Below are positions 20,024 through 30,706 of a DNA stretch of 64,000 nucleotides, piece after piece. The notes under the pieces are model-generated. The model had not been told where the DNA came from, ran no database searches, and saw only the letters and a list, made by a program, of their open reading frames with translations. Positions within the stretch are counted from its first letter, which is position 1; each line of letters begins with the position of its first letter. A program made the translations under genes and the position numbers. Source of the stretch: Metridium senile (Eukaryota > Cnidaria > Anthozoa > Actiniaria > Metridiidae); NCBI GenBank assembly GCA_949775045.1, contig OX459101.1, positions 20,155,316-20,219,315 of the forward strand, given 5' to 3'.

Positions 20024-22171
20024 ATGGAGTCCTTTTTAGGAAATCTCAAACACCAAGTCCAATGTTCGTTCTGTAACGAGACGCTGATTGAACCCAAGTT
20101 GTTACAATGTTTTCATACGTTTTGTAAATCTTGTATCAAGAGACATTCACAACTCACTGAACAAGTCAACACCTTCGAGTGTCCTCAATGTACCTCACAA
20201 ACCCTTCTACAAGAACTAAACGACGTGGAAGACCTACAGATCAGTCCAGTACACTCAAGAATCTTGCAAGTCCTAGAATTTGTCGAAAGCCAAAAGATTT
20301 GTTCAGTTTCTGCGAGTCATTCGCAAGCATTGTTTCAATGTTTTGACTGTGGTCGATCGCTATGTGAAGAGTGTTTCAACAGCCACTCAGTGTTTATTAA
20401 AAATCACCAAGTCGTTTCGTTGTCCGACTTGAAGAAGGAAGACATCGAGATAATGCTTAAAAAAGAAAGTCCTTGTAAAACTCACGACAATCAAGATGTG
20501 GATTTATACTGTGAAGACTGCCATATGCTAATCTGTGTGTTCTGCTTGAAAGACCATCACAACCACAAGACAACATCACTGAAGGAGTTCATCGCCATTG
20601 AACAAGATTTGATGTCGAAAAACATTGAAGAAATCAAGAAAATTAGTACTGACGAAGAGAAAAAGAAACAACAAGAAGAAATCGCTCTCCTCATCAAACA
20701 CGATGGAGAAAAAGCTCAACAACAAGTCGAAGAACTGACCCAAAAATTAATCAAAGCTCTCATTGACAACAAACAAAAACTTTTGAATGAGATTCAGAAG
20801 AGCATAACGAAGGCTGACAAGAATCTACGTATAATACGTCACACTACAGAAGCACAAGAGTACATCAAATACTTCATAGAAAATGGCACAGCAACTGAAA
20901 TGATCGACACCCGAGACCGGGAATGTTCTCAAAACTTCACCTACAACCCGTTTGAAAGAAACATCTCTGGAATACAATTCAAACCTAATGAAGACCTTTG
21001 TGAACAAGTGAAAACTGGCTTAGGTCGACTAGTACGATCATTCATAAAGGCTGACCCGCCAAAGATGAGCTCAATCAAAGTCGAGCCTTCTGGTGTTGAG
21101 GCCACAAAGAAAGCAAAGCTGTCAATAGAACTCAAAACATCAGAAGGAGAAGTCAGGAATGAGTGTTTGGAAAATGTAAACATTAAGTTTACTCCAGAAG
21201 AGAATGTGAAAGTCGAAGAAATACAGATGACAGATGATTGTCAAATTACAGTAGCCTTTATACCACGTGTTCCTGGTCAGTTGACAGTAGATATTCAAGT
21301 ACATGGTAATCCTGTATCCAATAGTCCACTAGACATGCTTGTTAAGCCACAACAAATGAAGGAAATAACTGAATATTCTAAACTCAAAGACGCCTTGAAT
21401 ACAGGATCTAAGAACTTTAGAGGTATTGCAGTGAATAAATCAAACAGTAAGATTGCTGTAGCAGATTATGCATCACACTGTGTTAGAGTATTCAACATGG
21501 AGGGAGATTTGTTACTGACATATGGTAGTAAAGGCAGTGGACAGGGACAGTTGAAATATCCCAATGGTTTAGCTTTTCTAAACGAAACAGATTTAGTCAT
21601 TGCTTATTGGGGTAATCATAGAATATGCATAGTGAACACTACAACAGGAAAACTGGTGAGAACCTTTGGTTGTAAAGGCAACGGCAATGGTCAGTTTAAT
21701 GACACTTATGGAGTACACGTTGATGATGATTCAAATATCATTGTATGTGACTATTTTAACAATCTTGTCCAAGTGTTTACAAAGGATGGTGACTATAAGT
21801 ATCTGTTTAGTGTACCAAACCCGTATAGTACAGTTACACACAATGGACTGTTCTATGTCAGTGATGATGTCAACTCAGTGGTTCATGTGATTGAGATGAA
21901 AGACAACCAGTCACCCACTACAGTAACCACCATTGGTGTGAAGGACTACACTGATGGTCAGCTACGGCGTCCCTGTGGTCTAGCTATTGACAATGATAAG
22001 AATCTACTGGTCTGTGATAATAAATCTTGTTTGATTTATAAGTTTACATTGGATGGTCGTTATGTAGGTCAGTCAAGTCAACTAACCAATAGGCCCCGTT
22101 ACATAGCAGTATTGAATGATGGTCAAATGATTTGTACTACATGGGAAGGAATTATATTTTGTAACAATTGA
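20024..22171 (+). CDS. TRIM-NHL E3 ubiquitin ligase, copy 2
   Basis: 715 residues, single exon, start at the ATG of AAAATGGAGTCC at 20024 as in copy 1 (an in-frame ATG at 20000 is less likely). It has the same RING, two B-boxes, coiled coil, filamin and NHL order, with all RING and B-box Cys/His ligands kept. RING to coiled coil differs from copy 1 at roughly 18 of 340 positions by my count. Filamin plus NHL differs at about 75 of 376, mostly by replacement changes such as DCHNHT to YWGNHR and FKCFYG to LKYPNG. Single-residue indels occur near the end of the coiled coil. AATAAA follows the stop. It lies in tandem, same strand as copy 1. The change pattern suggests the ligand-binding propeller has diversified while the catalytic part was conserved. 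Confidence 0.95.
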   Translation: MESFLGNLKHQVQCSFCNETLIEPKLLQCFHTFCKSCIKRHSQLTEQVNTFECPQCTSQTLLQELNDVEDLQISPVHSRILQVLEFVESQKICSVSASHSQALFQCFDCGRSLCEECFNSHSVFIKNHQVVSLSDLKKEDIEIMLKKESPCKTHDNQDVDLYCEDCHMLICVFCLKDHHNHKTTSLKEFIAIEQDLMSKNIEEIKKISTDEEKKKQQEEIALLIKHDGEKAQQQVEELTQKLIKALIDNKQKLLNEIQKSITKADKNLRIIRHTTEAQEYIKYFIENGTATEMIDTRDRECSQNFTYNPFERNISGIQFKPNEDLCEQVKTGLGRLVRSFIKADPPKMSSIKVEPSGVEATKKAKLSIELKTSEGEVRNECLENVNIKFTPEENVKVEEIQMTDDCQITVAFIPRVPGQLTVDIQVHGNPVSNSPLDMLVKPQQMKEITEYSKLKDALNTGSKNFRGIAVNKSNSKIAVADYASHCVRVFNMEGDLLLTYGSKGSGQGQLKYPNGLAFLNETDLVIAYWGNHRICIVNTTTGKLVRTFGCKGNGNGQFNDTYGVHVDDDSNIIVCDYFNNLVQVFTKDGDYKYLFSVPNPYSTVTHNGLFYVSDDVNSVVHVIEMKDNQSPTTVTTIGVKDYTDGQLRRPCGLAIDNDKNLLVCDNKSCLIYKFTLDGRYVGQSSQLTNRPRYIAVLNDGQMICTTWEGIIFCNN

Positions 22172-22699
22172 TAATAAACTTAGTAAGTTAGTAAGAAAGT
22201 AGTAAGTAAATAAGTCACTCAATTAGTAAATGGACAATCTATTACTCGATATGTATATGGAAGTAAGTAAGTAGGTAAGTTAGTACATGTAAGTAGTTTA
22301 GCAAGTAAGTAGGTAAGTCATTCTCTTACCCATACCCTTCTCAGCTTTCTAACAAAAAATCAAAAGCTCTGGTCGGACACAGACCGGAAGTTAAGACCCA
22401 TAATCTGGGTCGTCAGATATACGCATGCTCAATAATTTCTAACTTCCGGTAACAAATTGGCAGATTTTATGTCAATTCTCGCCGATGCCTTATCAAAACT
22501 AAACGTGAATTTCGATCCTAAAGAAAAACAAATTGTGGTTATGGTTATAGTTTTATCAAGTGTTTGAACAAAGTAAATAAATTGGAGAGTAAAAACTATA
22601 TATAGTTAATGAGCGTAATGTAGTAAATAAATAAAATACTAACTAACGCGTTACGTGTTAACACTATTTAATGAGTTCATTACTGTACGCTAATTTCTA

Positions 22700-22945
22700 G
22701 AGTGCAAACAATATCACCGTGAAACATTAACAAAAACTAATTTTGCTAAATTTCACTAAATTAGTCTATTCTTAATTTAGGGTGATCACTGAACCGCGAA
22801 TGCGTATTGTGCACTAGCTAGGACACTTGGCTGATTGCACGTGTACATTAAATTTAGTCTATTCACGCTTCGACTATTTTTCACTAATTTCTACTAATTT
22901 TCGACTAATTAGTTTTTGTGTTTCACGGTTATATTGTTTGCACTC
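22700..22945. mobile_element. TA-flanked MITE, GAGTGCAAACAATAT termini (246 bp)
   Basis: Inverted termini GAGTGCAAACAATAT and ATATTGTTTGCACTC with inner CACCGTGAAAC / GTTTCACGGT arms. It sits in unit 2 only: the unit 1 counterpart (about 15985) reads TATTTCTGTTGACATCG uninterrupted. Left flank TA, right flank TC, so one copy of the dinucleotide has probably mutated. Confidence 0.85.
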
Positions 22946-22984
22946 TCTTGACATCGTTTTGTTTTTACTGTATTTACATCAAAC

Positions 22985-23220
22985 AGCTATTTCAAAAAGG
23001 TTGGCGAAAGTTTTGTTGCATGTTCCATACCAAGCCCTAAATGCACTATGGGTGATATGTATTCAAGCAGCAAAAGGTCACAACAAGATTGAATCTAACT
23101 TTTGTCTCTAGGGTTTTCCAGCATATTTTGCTCTATGCTGATATTATTTATATATGGATATAACATATTTCAAGCTTGGTAAGCAACATGCAACAAAACC
23201 TTCACCAATGTTTTAAACAG
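22985..23220. repeat. Interspersed repeat R1 (copy 2)
   Basis: Paralogue of the repeat at 16021-16250, with the same AAATGCACTATGGGTGATAT and GGGTTTTCCAGCATAT landmarks. Followed by a second, shorter AAGCTTGGTAAGCAACATG block at 23283. Confidence 0.85.
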
Positions 23221-23414
23221 ATGTATACAAGTCAGATAACTGAGAAGCAAGCGTTGTATTGTTACAAGAATTATAAGCTACTATTTGTTCAAGCTTGGTA
23301 AGCAACATGTAACAAAACCTTTCAAATTGCTATATACAAGTTAGATAACTGGGAATTGTTAGCGTTGTATTGTTACAAGAATTATTCGCTAAATAGCTAC
23401 TGTTTGCTCATGCT

Positions 23415-23785
23415 CCTTTTACTCCGACGAAGGGCTAATGCTAGAAATATCAGTAAAGTTAAGTCAACATTTTTTACGGCGTTACAAATTTCATTCTATT
23501 AACTATCGTTTATATCAATCACCGACGCAGCCTATACTAGTTTACTCGCTAGTTTCCATTTAAGTAAAGTTAAGTTAACATTTTTTACGGTGTTACAAAT
23601 TTCATTCTATTACCTATCGTTTATATCAAACACCGACGCAGCCTATACTAGTTTACTCGCTAGTTTCCATTTAAGTAAACGGTTAAGTTAACATTTTTTT
23701 ACAGTGTTACAAATTTCATTCTATTACCTATCGTTTATATCAATCACCGACGCAGCCTATACTAGTTTACTCGCTAGTTTTCATT
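23415..23785 (+). repeat. Hammerhead-like repeat, array 1 (three units)
   Basis: The first unit has TTTTACTCCGACGAAGGGCT then GAAATATCAGTAAAG. In ribozyme terms this is a 5' strand TTTACT, a near-consensus CCGACGA core, a short stem-loop, GAAA, a short palindromic ATAT, C, and AGTAAA complementary to TTTACT. Two further units of about 120 bp (TTACGGTGTTACAAATTTCA, CACCGACGCAGCCTATACTA, GTTTACTCGCTAGTTTCCAT) follow and lack the core. Related arrays are at 34110, 34877, 53219 and 57378. Confidence 0.7.
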
Positions 23786-23837
23786 GACTGTTTGTTTAAT
23801 GTTTACTGTGATTGTTCAACTCTACGTCCAATCTCAG

Positions 23838-24282
23838 GCACTTACCAGCATGCTTTGCGTTGTTTATTTTGATGTAAGTGTTACATTAGTTCCCTGCGCC
23901 ATCTTGAAAGGTAGCCGGGCCTTTGCATCGAAGCAAGACGAACGGTGAGCTTGCAATGATAGAGACCATTTAAGACCTTACCAGACAATTATTCACGTGT
24001 CTCTGTCATTGCAAGCTCATTTAGTAAGAGCGTAAGCACGATTTAGTAAGAGCGTAAATACCCACTCACATCGTAAAATATATCAAAATGATTTGATTTG
24101 AGTGTTATAATTCATTCGCAGTCAGTCGTATTACGAAAAAACAAATAAAACAAAACGCTGAACGATTTAGTTAGAGCGTAAATACTCACTCACATCATAA
24201 AAGATATCGAAATGTCTGAATGTGCAAATTTCACGATTTTTATGCAGTCTTTCGCGCGGTGCATGCTGGTAAGTGACCGTTG
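23838..24282. mobile_element. MITE with CACTTACCAGCATGC termini and an embedded second element
   Basis: CACTTACCAGCATGC near 23838 is matched by its inverse GCATGCTGGTAAGTG at about 24264. Inside lie a partial copy of the CAGTTCCCTGCG family (about 23888-24020) and two copies of a TTTAGT(A/T)AGAGCGTAA segment near 24020-24060 and 24167. The right end abuts the stop codon of the gene at 24297. Confidence 0.6.
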
Positions 24283-24296
24283 TTCTTTTAGTGTTT

Positions 24297-27200
24297 TTAA
24301 TCTTTACTGCAATATCTCACAGAACAGTTTAAGCGAACTAACTGATATACAATGAACGTCCCACAATTCGTTGCGAGTATCGTCTTAGGCCATTTACAGC
24401 AAATCTTGCCACCATGGATACACACAGTCCTACTCACTCTTGATTCACCGAGTAGAGGCTGGGCACTAATCCAGCCATGATGTTCGGACATACATGTTTT
24501 ATTTATAGGACATGTATCGATCATCCGGGTACCTGCTGCCCCAGTAAACCTGTACCATCCCCCCGTTAGTATTTCATTGTCACACAATTTTCCTGCCATG
24601 TTGTTTTGGATGTTTCGATCTCCGTCTGTGAGGTAGTAATAGGAATTACATTCATCCGCTGAAGAAAATAAATGGGCAACTAAATTAAAACCTTGCAGTA
24701 CAAAGAACTTTAAACCAGAATACAATACATGTTACAACACCAAGAAAGAACGAAACAATACCCTGCAATACAAAGAACTCTAAACTAGAATACAATATAT
24801 AGGTGGACTTACAGTGACGTATTTTGTTATGGTTTTACAAACCAACCATTGTTATTAGAACAATTAAAGAAAATAAAAAAATATATTGTGAAAATGGTTG
24901 GCAAATTAGCATCACAATACCAACACTTGTAAACACTACGCTCACCTATACATCATGCAAGAGCTATTCAAAAACGTACATTTTACAACCATCACTCTGA
25001 TCCCCGTCGGGGCTCTTCCGTGAGGTTCACTCACACTCACTACCACTACATTCAATATTTACAACACACAACTCTGCTCACATGTTGGTTTTCGTGGAGG
25101 GAGGAAAACCAGATAACTCGGAGAACAACGTCAACCCTGAGAAAGACTGAGAACGGGAGATAATGACTTACTCGTTTTGATTTCACATCGTTTACCCAGA
25201 AAACTTTGCGGGCATGAGCACTTGAAGTCGTCAAATCCTATTTCTTGACAAGTACCACTGTGGAAACACGGGTCCCCTGCACACTGTTCCTGGCAATAAA
25301 AATAGTACAACTGGTTTAAGAAGTGTGTACAAGTTAAATTGGTAGACACAAAACGGACATTAAAGGCATACACCTGTTTTCAAAAACTGTGTCCGTGCGA
25401 ACGACTAATGCAAAAGGAATTGTGTTACGCATACAATCGAGGAGTTTATCATCATTAATCTCGTCAAGAACATGGAGGTTATTGTTAAGATATTATGGGC
25501 ATACATCTAAAGACGAATAATCTAGAAATACGATTTATTATGAACACTTTGTATATTTGAACTCCCTGCTTGATTTTTAGAGGTTTTGAAGCAGTAGAAG
25601 GTTCAGAAAATATTGACATGAAAAAAGTCAAGTGTTCACATTTCGAGTATATATCCTCACTGCATGTAAATCTCTTTGACCCAGGTGCATGAAATATTGC
25701 ATGATTTAATAAAACTGAGCACAATATCCGTCTCTCTAAAAAAAAATATATGTGTACTATTTAAAGAAAACAATGCGTTTAGAGTCTATTCTACAACTGA
25801 ACTATATCACATCGATTATTGTTTCACGAGAGCCTCAAGGGAGCGCACTCAATCACTTTAATTTACTTCGTAACATACTGGTACCATTTGGTGTTGCCAT
25901 GGTAGCCAGACAAATAGTTGCCATGACTATCAATGATTGTAAGCAATCAAATAAACAAAAGTTCAAAAATATTATAAATACAAGAGTGCAAAGTGAAATG
26001 TGAATTATAATCTTCCCTACGGCACTAACGGAACACAAACTGAAAACAACCTTAGTATTAACCAAAACAACACCTGCACTGAAGAGTTTGTATTGCGTAA
26101 GCTGGTCTTCAAATCATAAATGTTTTTTTTTCTAAATGGAAATGTTTGCTAATTCTACGAATGAAAATACTCAGTGTTTTCTTGCATGGGCGAAAGAAAA
26201 ATCACTGTAGTCAATGTAATAGTTAGTAGTAGACTCTAAACACATTGTTTTCTCTTGTTCTTTATCAACTAGTACAAACTAAATAGACGTCATTTTTCTT
26301 GCACGGGCGAAGGAAAATCACTGTAGTCAATGTAATAGCTAGTAATAGACTCTATACTAACTAAACGCATTGTTTTCAACTAGCTTAGTACAAATTAAAT
26401 AGCCCTTTTTCTTGCACGGGCGAAGGAAAATCACTGTAGTCAATGTATTGAGTAGTAGTAGACTCTAAACACATTGTTTCCTTTCGTTATTCTTAATCAA
26501 CTTACAATCAATACAAACTAAAAAGACCACTTTATAATGCAACAAACGTTTACTTATTTGGCTTTTGACATTCTATCAATCTTTAGTGAAAATAATGAAG
26601 TAAATTGTCGACTTGGTGTTAGTGTAATGCAGCTGTGAATTAGGATGCAATGATTGGGTTATTGGTAGTTGTTCAAAAAGTGTAAATGACTTAAACGAAA
26701 AAGGAATTGACAAAGAAAAAAATGGAAAGACAATACGAAGAGAAAATAAAGATTTAATTAGTGAATGAGGAAAAATAATATGAAAGAAATATTTAAAAAA
26801 TGAAAAAAAGAAACAAAAGAAAAAGTTAAAATATAAATAAATAAATGAAAATGAATAAAATAAAGAAGAAAAACTAAAATAGAGTAAAAACAAGCAAAAT
26901 CAAATCAAATCAAAATTGAAACAAACAAACAAGTAAATAATATAATATATTAAGATAAAATACAATAAAAAGAAATAAACAAAATAAAATAAAATAAATT
27001 AAAATAAAATAAAATGTAATATAATAAAAAAGAAAAGTTGAGGAAAAAAAAAAATTAAAAAGGATAAAAATATACAAACCAATTGATAAAAATAAAGAAA
27101 ATAAAATCTAACTTAATCTAATCTAATCTAATCTAATCAAAAAGAAAATAAATTAAAGAAATAAACAAACAAACAAACAAACAAATAAAATGACAAGATA

Positions 27201-27547
27201 CCATAAACAAAATAAAATAAAACAAAATATAAAAAGAACTGTACCTTTAATCTCGAATAATAATGATATTCTTGCGACGGTTCCAGCTCGCCAAGACTTC
27301 TAGCAGCTTCCCTCAACAACAAGCATCGAAAAAACCCATCCTTGTTTTCCCGATCAGCGAAATTCAACGCCGCACAATCTTCCAACTGATCACACCTCAT
27401 ACTACAATGTAGCACACTACGAACAACAATTGTTGACAATATTGCACCTTTTCCGCGATGAAAACCAGTCTTTGTAAAATACGAACAGACACTGGTTTGA
27501 ACCAATATGTTTATAACAATCAAAACCACATATCCCTTGAATCTCAT
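24297..27547 (-). CDS. Secreted PAN-EGF-D8C protein
   Basis: Three exons on the minus strand: 27547-27245, 25289-25172 and 24658-24297. Junction phases agree (phase 0, then phase 1) and the joined frame encodes 260 residues. Exon 1 gives a signal peptide (MRFKGYVVLIVINILVQTSV) and a PAN/apple-type domain with spaced Cys (HCSMRCDQLEDCAALNF...CLLLRE). Exon 2 is one EGF-like module (CAGDPCFHSGTCQEIGF, then CSCPQSFLGKRC). Exon 3 is a D8C domain as in uromodulin, GP2 and OIT3 (GGWYRFTGAAGTRM, CCKWP, NCGTFIVYQL). The exact domain-per-exon layout supports exon shuffling. Likely an extracellular adhesion or recognition protein; ligand unknown. Introns hold SINE-like and tandem repeats. A paralogue lacking the EGF exon lies at 29971-31260. 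Confidence 0.88.
24795..24975. repeat. Interspersed repeat R2 (copy 1)
   Basis: Carries ACAGTGACGTATTTTGTTAT, CCAACCATTGTTATTAGAAC, TGGTTGGCAAATTAGCATCA and CAATACCAACACTTGTAAAC. Further copies at about 28885-29075 (two overlapping pieces) and 59225-59415 (two pieces). Downstream, 24990-25110 matches the body of the SINE-like repeat at 61650-62226 (GAACCTCACGG, GAGCAGAGTTGTGTG on the minus strand). Confidence 0.75.
26175..26535. repeat. Tandem repeat, about 115-bp unit, three copies
   Basis: Each unit has CTTGCACGGGCGAAGGAAAA, TCACTGTAGTCAATGTAAT, AGTAGACTCTAAACACATTG and ends near ACAAACTAAATAG. Located in intron 1 of the PAN-EGF-D8C gene. Confidence 0.85.
26690..27240. other. A-rich low-complexity intron tract
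   Basis: Nearly pure A/T with AAATAAAATAAAAT-type runs and (TCTAA)n near 27110-27138. It ends directly at the splice donor of exon 1 on the minus strand. No gene. Confidence 0.8.
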
Positions 27548-27892
27548 GTTGTTAAATCATTTGTGAGCAAAGCCAGTATTACAAAGCTATATTACTAGCT
27601 ACAATGACGTTCACATACTTGAGGAACTCGACAGTTATGAATGACTTTCATTGCGAGATGATCAATTGTGAAATTGTCAACTCGATTAGTAAGTTAAGTG
27701 CGCAATATACCTCAAAAGCGGAAGAGCGCGAACAGCTGGAATATAGCAATTATTGCTGGACAAACATTTGAAACAATTAAATGTAACACTCAACAGTGTA
27801 TAATTGGCTTTGTAAGAAATGCTCACCATGTAACGATTGATCTATTGTGTTTTGAGCAACCTATGGAGAATGTAATTACATTTATCAAACTG

Positions 27893-28568
27893 TGGAATAT
27901 AATAGAGCGCAAATACTATATCCATGAAATAGAATTCGAATCAAATTGCTACTGTGGAATAGAGCGAAAACACTATATCCAAGAAATAGAATCAAATTGC
28001 TACTGTGGAATAGAGCGCAAACACTATATCCATGAAATAGAATAAAATTACTACTGTGTAATAGAGCGTAAACACTATATCCATGAAATAGAATCAAATT
28101 GCTACTGTGGAATAGAGCGCAAACACTATATCCATGAAATAGAATCAAATTGCTACTGTGGAATAGAGCGCGAACACTATATCCATGAAATAGAATCAAA
28201 TTGCTAATGTGGATAGAGTGCAAAAACTTTATCCGTGAAATAGAATCCAATAGCTACTGTGGAATAGAGCGCAAACACTATATATCTATGAAATAGAATC
28301 AAATTGCTAATGTGGAATAGAGTGCAAAAACTATATCCATGAAATAGAATCAATTGCTACTGTGGAATAGAGCACAAACACTATATCCATGAAATAGAAT
28401 CAAATCGCTAATGTGGAATAGAGTGCAAACACTATATCCATGAAATAGAATCAAATTGCTACTGTGGAATAGAGCGCAAACACTATATCCATGAAATAGA
28501 ATCAAATTGCTACTGTGGAATAGAGCGCAGACACTATAATATCCATGAAATAGAATCAAATTCAAGCA
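27893..28568. repeat. 51-bp satellite related to a MITE terminus
   Basis: About 13 units of GTGGAATAGAGCGCAAACAC, TATATCCATGAAATAGAATC, AAATTGCTACT. The unit includes TAGAGCG-AAACACT...CCATGAAAT, the same order as the terminal inverted repeat of the MITE at 55591-55815 (TAGAGCGAAAACACTAGAAC, CATGAAAT). Because 51 is 17 codons, a repeating frame is open on both strands, but I regard it as non-coding. Confidence 0.85.
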
Positions 28569-28734
28569 AATAGCCCAAAATCCATTTAGAGTACTGAAAA
28601 AAATGCCAGTAACATTTATTATAATACATTGTACTTACAATCTTTGCTCCGATTGGTCGATAGCATACATTTTATTTTAGAAATCAAGCTAACTAAATAT
28701 TATCGAATAGGTTATTATATCGAATAGAAATATT

Positions 28735-29075
28735 TGCGTCCACACGAATCCGCGTATCCGGAGGATTCAACTAAAAGTATGCGGTTTCGGTGACTGGATT
28801 CACTGGATTCGTATGGACGATAGGCCGATTCGCATCAAAAAGCATGCGGTTTCAAAAGTATCCGGATCCGTGTAGACGGGGTCTTAGCATCACAATACCA
28901 ACACTTGTAAACACTACCATCACCTATGGGTGGACGTACAGTGACGTATTTTGTTATGGTTTTGTCAACCAACCATTGTTATTAGAACAAAGAAAATTAA
29001 CAAACCTATCGTTAAAATGGTTGGCAAATTAGCATCACAATACCAACACTTGTAAACACTACGCTCATCTATACA
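28735..29075. repeat. MITE end plus two R2 fragments
   Basis: 28735-28882 shows partial inverted similarity (GTCCACACGAATCCG / CGGATCCGTGTAGACG, with repeated ATGCGGTTTC). It is followed by two truncated copies of repeat R2 (TTAGCATCACAATACCAACA at about 28888 and 29030). No gene. Confidence 0.6.
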
Positions 29076-29089
29076 GTTTTGCAATAGCT

Positions 29090-29402
29090 GCAAAACAGGT
29101 GATCTCGCTTCGAAGTACGCAAAGAATTGTTTGTCAAAATTAACAGTTCTAAAATGGCGTCTCGAGACAGCAACGATTTCGGTTACTTTTAGGCATTTGC
29201 ATTTTGTTTTTATTCTTTTTTATTGATGATAGAGCAGCAGAGGAGAGTTTTTGTTGTCCAAATTACATATAATTTTGTTAAAGTAAAGTTATGTTATGTA
29301 CGTATATATATATATTATATAGGGTTAACACGGGAAACAACTCTCTCGAACGACGCCATTTTGAAACTGTTGCCGATGCGACAAAAATGCTTCTGATTGG
29401 CT
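29090..29402. mobile_element. MITE with GGTGAT end, related to 58348-58486
   Basis: Right part carries CGGGAAACAACTCTCTCGAA and GCGACAAAAATGCTTCTGATTGG. The inverse of both occurs at 58400-58480, where the other end reads CCAGGTGATTTCGCGCG. The left end here, ACAGGTGATCTCGCTTCGAA, matches that. Ends not resolved precisely. Confidence 0.5.
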
Positions 29403-29970
29403 AAAGTTCAAGTTCAAGTTCAAGTTTATTTACACACTGTATATAATATTTACATAAATTGGTCTATTTATTTGTATTTACAAGATATGATTTAAATAAT
29501 ATTTAGTAAATTATAATACAAAAATACAAATAATAAATATAGTTAGTGTGCAGTGATGGTTTAAGTAGTGTAAACTTTCGAGTAAACCACCACTACAGAC
29601 AATATATATATGCTATTCAGTGGTGAGTGTACTAGGCTAAACTAGCTAAAATATACTAAATGGCTATTTATATACTTATAAGATATTTTCATTTTTGCTG
29701 ATTGAGCAGATAAGCTTTCAAAGATTTTTTGAAAATATGAAACGAAGCAATATTTTTTAGAGTCATTGGGATTTCTTCCCATAGTTTCGGTGCAGTGAAA
29801 GCAAAAGTGAACTGACCATAATTGGTCCTGGCATAAGGCGTATAATAATTTCTATTTGAAGAGTACCTAGTATTATACGAATGAATAGTTGAAATAGGTT
29901 TTAAGACTGACCAGAAAACTAATACTAGCCGGAAGCTCGCGAGCAAAATCACCATGAAGTGATTGTACAA
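29403..29970 (-). mobile_element. 5'-truncated LINE (CR1/L2-like) tail
   Basis: A minus-strand frame at 29970-29689 contains HSYNTRYSSNRNYYTPYART, then TAPKLWEEIP and FKKSLKAYL, the hallmark C-terminal tail of CR1/L2-type non-LTR reverse transcriptases. The 3' end finishes in (AACTTG)n repeats (29407-29424), typical of this class. The rest of the reverse transcriptase is absent. The truncation point falls directly against the stop codon of the D8C exon at 29971. Confidence 0.8.
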
Positions 29971-30674
29971 TTAATCGATGCCACAAAATCTTATATTACA
30001 GTTCAGTTTACCCAGTCGGTAGACAATAAACTGACCACAGTGTGTCGTGTATATTTGCGATGGCCAAAGACAACATCGATTTCCTTCGTGTTTACAAACC
30101 GTACGCTGCACCCTGACGTCTCCAGGTGTTAGCTGATCTCCACTTAACCACGCTTGATAGTTAGTGTTGCACCTTTGCCCTGGTAAAGGACAATTATCAA
30201 GCATCCGAGTGCCAGCATTACCTGCGAAGCGATACCATCCAAGCGAGAGTTTGTCGCACTTTGGACCATTAAGGCCGTAGTTGACATTGCGATCACTTTC
30301 GGTTAGGTTGGTATAGTCAGTACATTCCATCGCTGTTGATGTGAATTGAAATATATCAGTATTTACAATAGTCCCATTCGCAGTTCCCTGCGCCATCTTG
30401 AAAGGTAGCCGGGCCTTTCATTTGCATCGAAGAGAGACGAACGTTGAGTTTGCAATGATAGAGATCTTTTTAAAACGCCTTGCGGGACAATTATTGAAGT
30501 GTCTCTATCATTGCAAGCTCAACGTTTGTCTCGCTTCGATGCAAAGGCCCGGCTACCTTTTAAGATGCGCAGGGAACTGTCAAGGACAATTTCCATTACA
30601 AAATAACGTTATTATATGATATATAATAGATAATAGATCGGATGAAAGGTATATTGAAGGTGACATCATCATCG

Positions 30675-30706
<32 letters not shown>

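Larger units (their letters stand above)
16343..23410. repeat. Tandem segmental duplication, unit 2
   Basis: Begins with satellite remnants directly after the GCTACTGTTTGCTCA that ends unit 1, and ends with the same motif at 23410. It is longer than unit 1 mainly because of a 2.3 kb insertion (about 16684-18995) and a foldback element (about 19130-19850), neither of which is in unit 1. Confidence 0.87.

Noticed and set aside
26576..26893. 105-codon Phe/Ser-rich minus-strand frame
   Set aside because: Comes from an A-rich low-complexity intron tract.
27885..28250. 121-codon frame on the minus strand over the 51-bp satellite
   Set aside because: 51 is divisible by three, so periodicity alone explains it; frame-breaking variants occur in neighbouring units.
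27893..28568. CRISPR-like regular repeats
   Set aside because: No unique spacers: the whole 51-bp unit is conserved, and the genome is eukaryotic.
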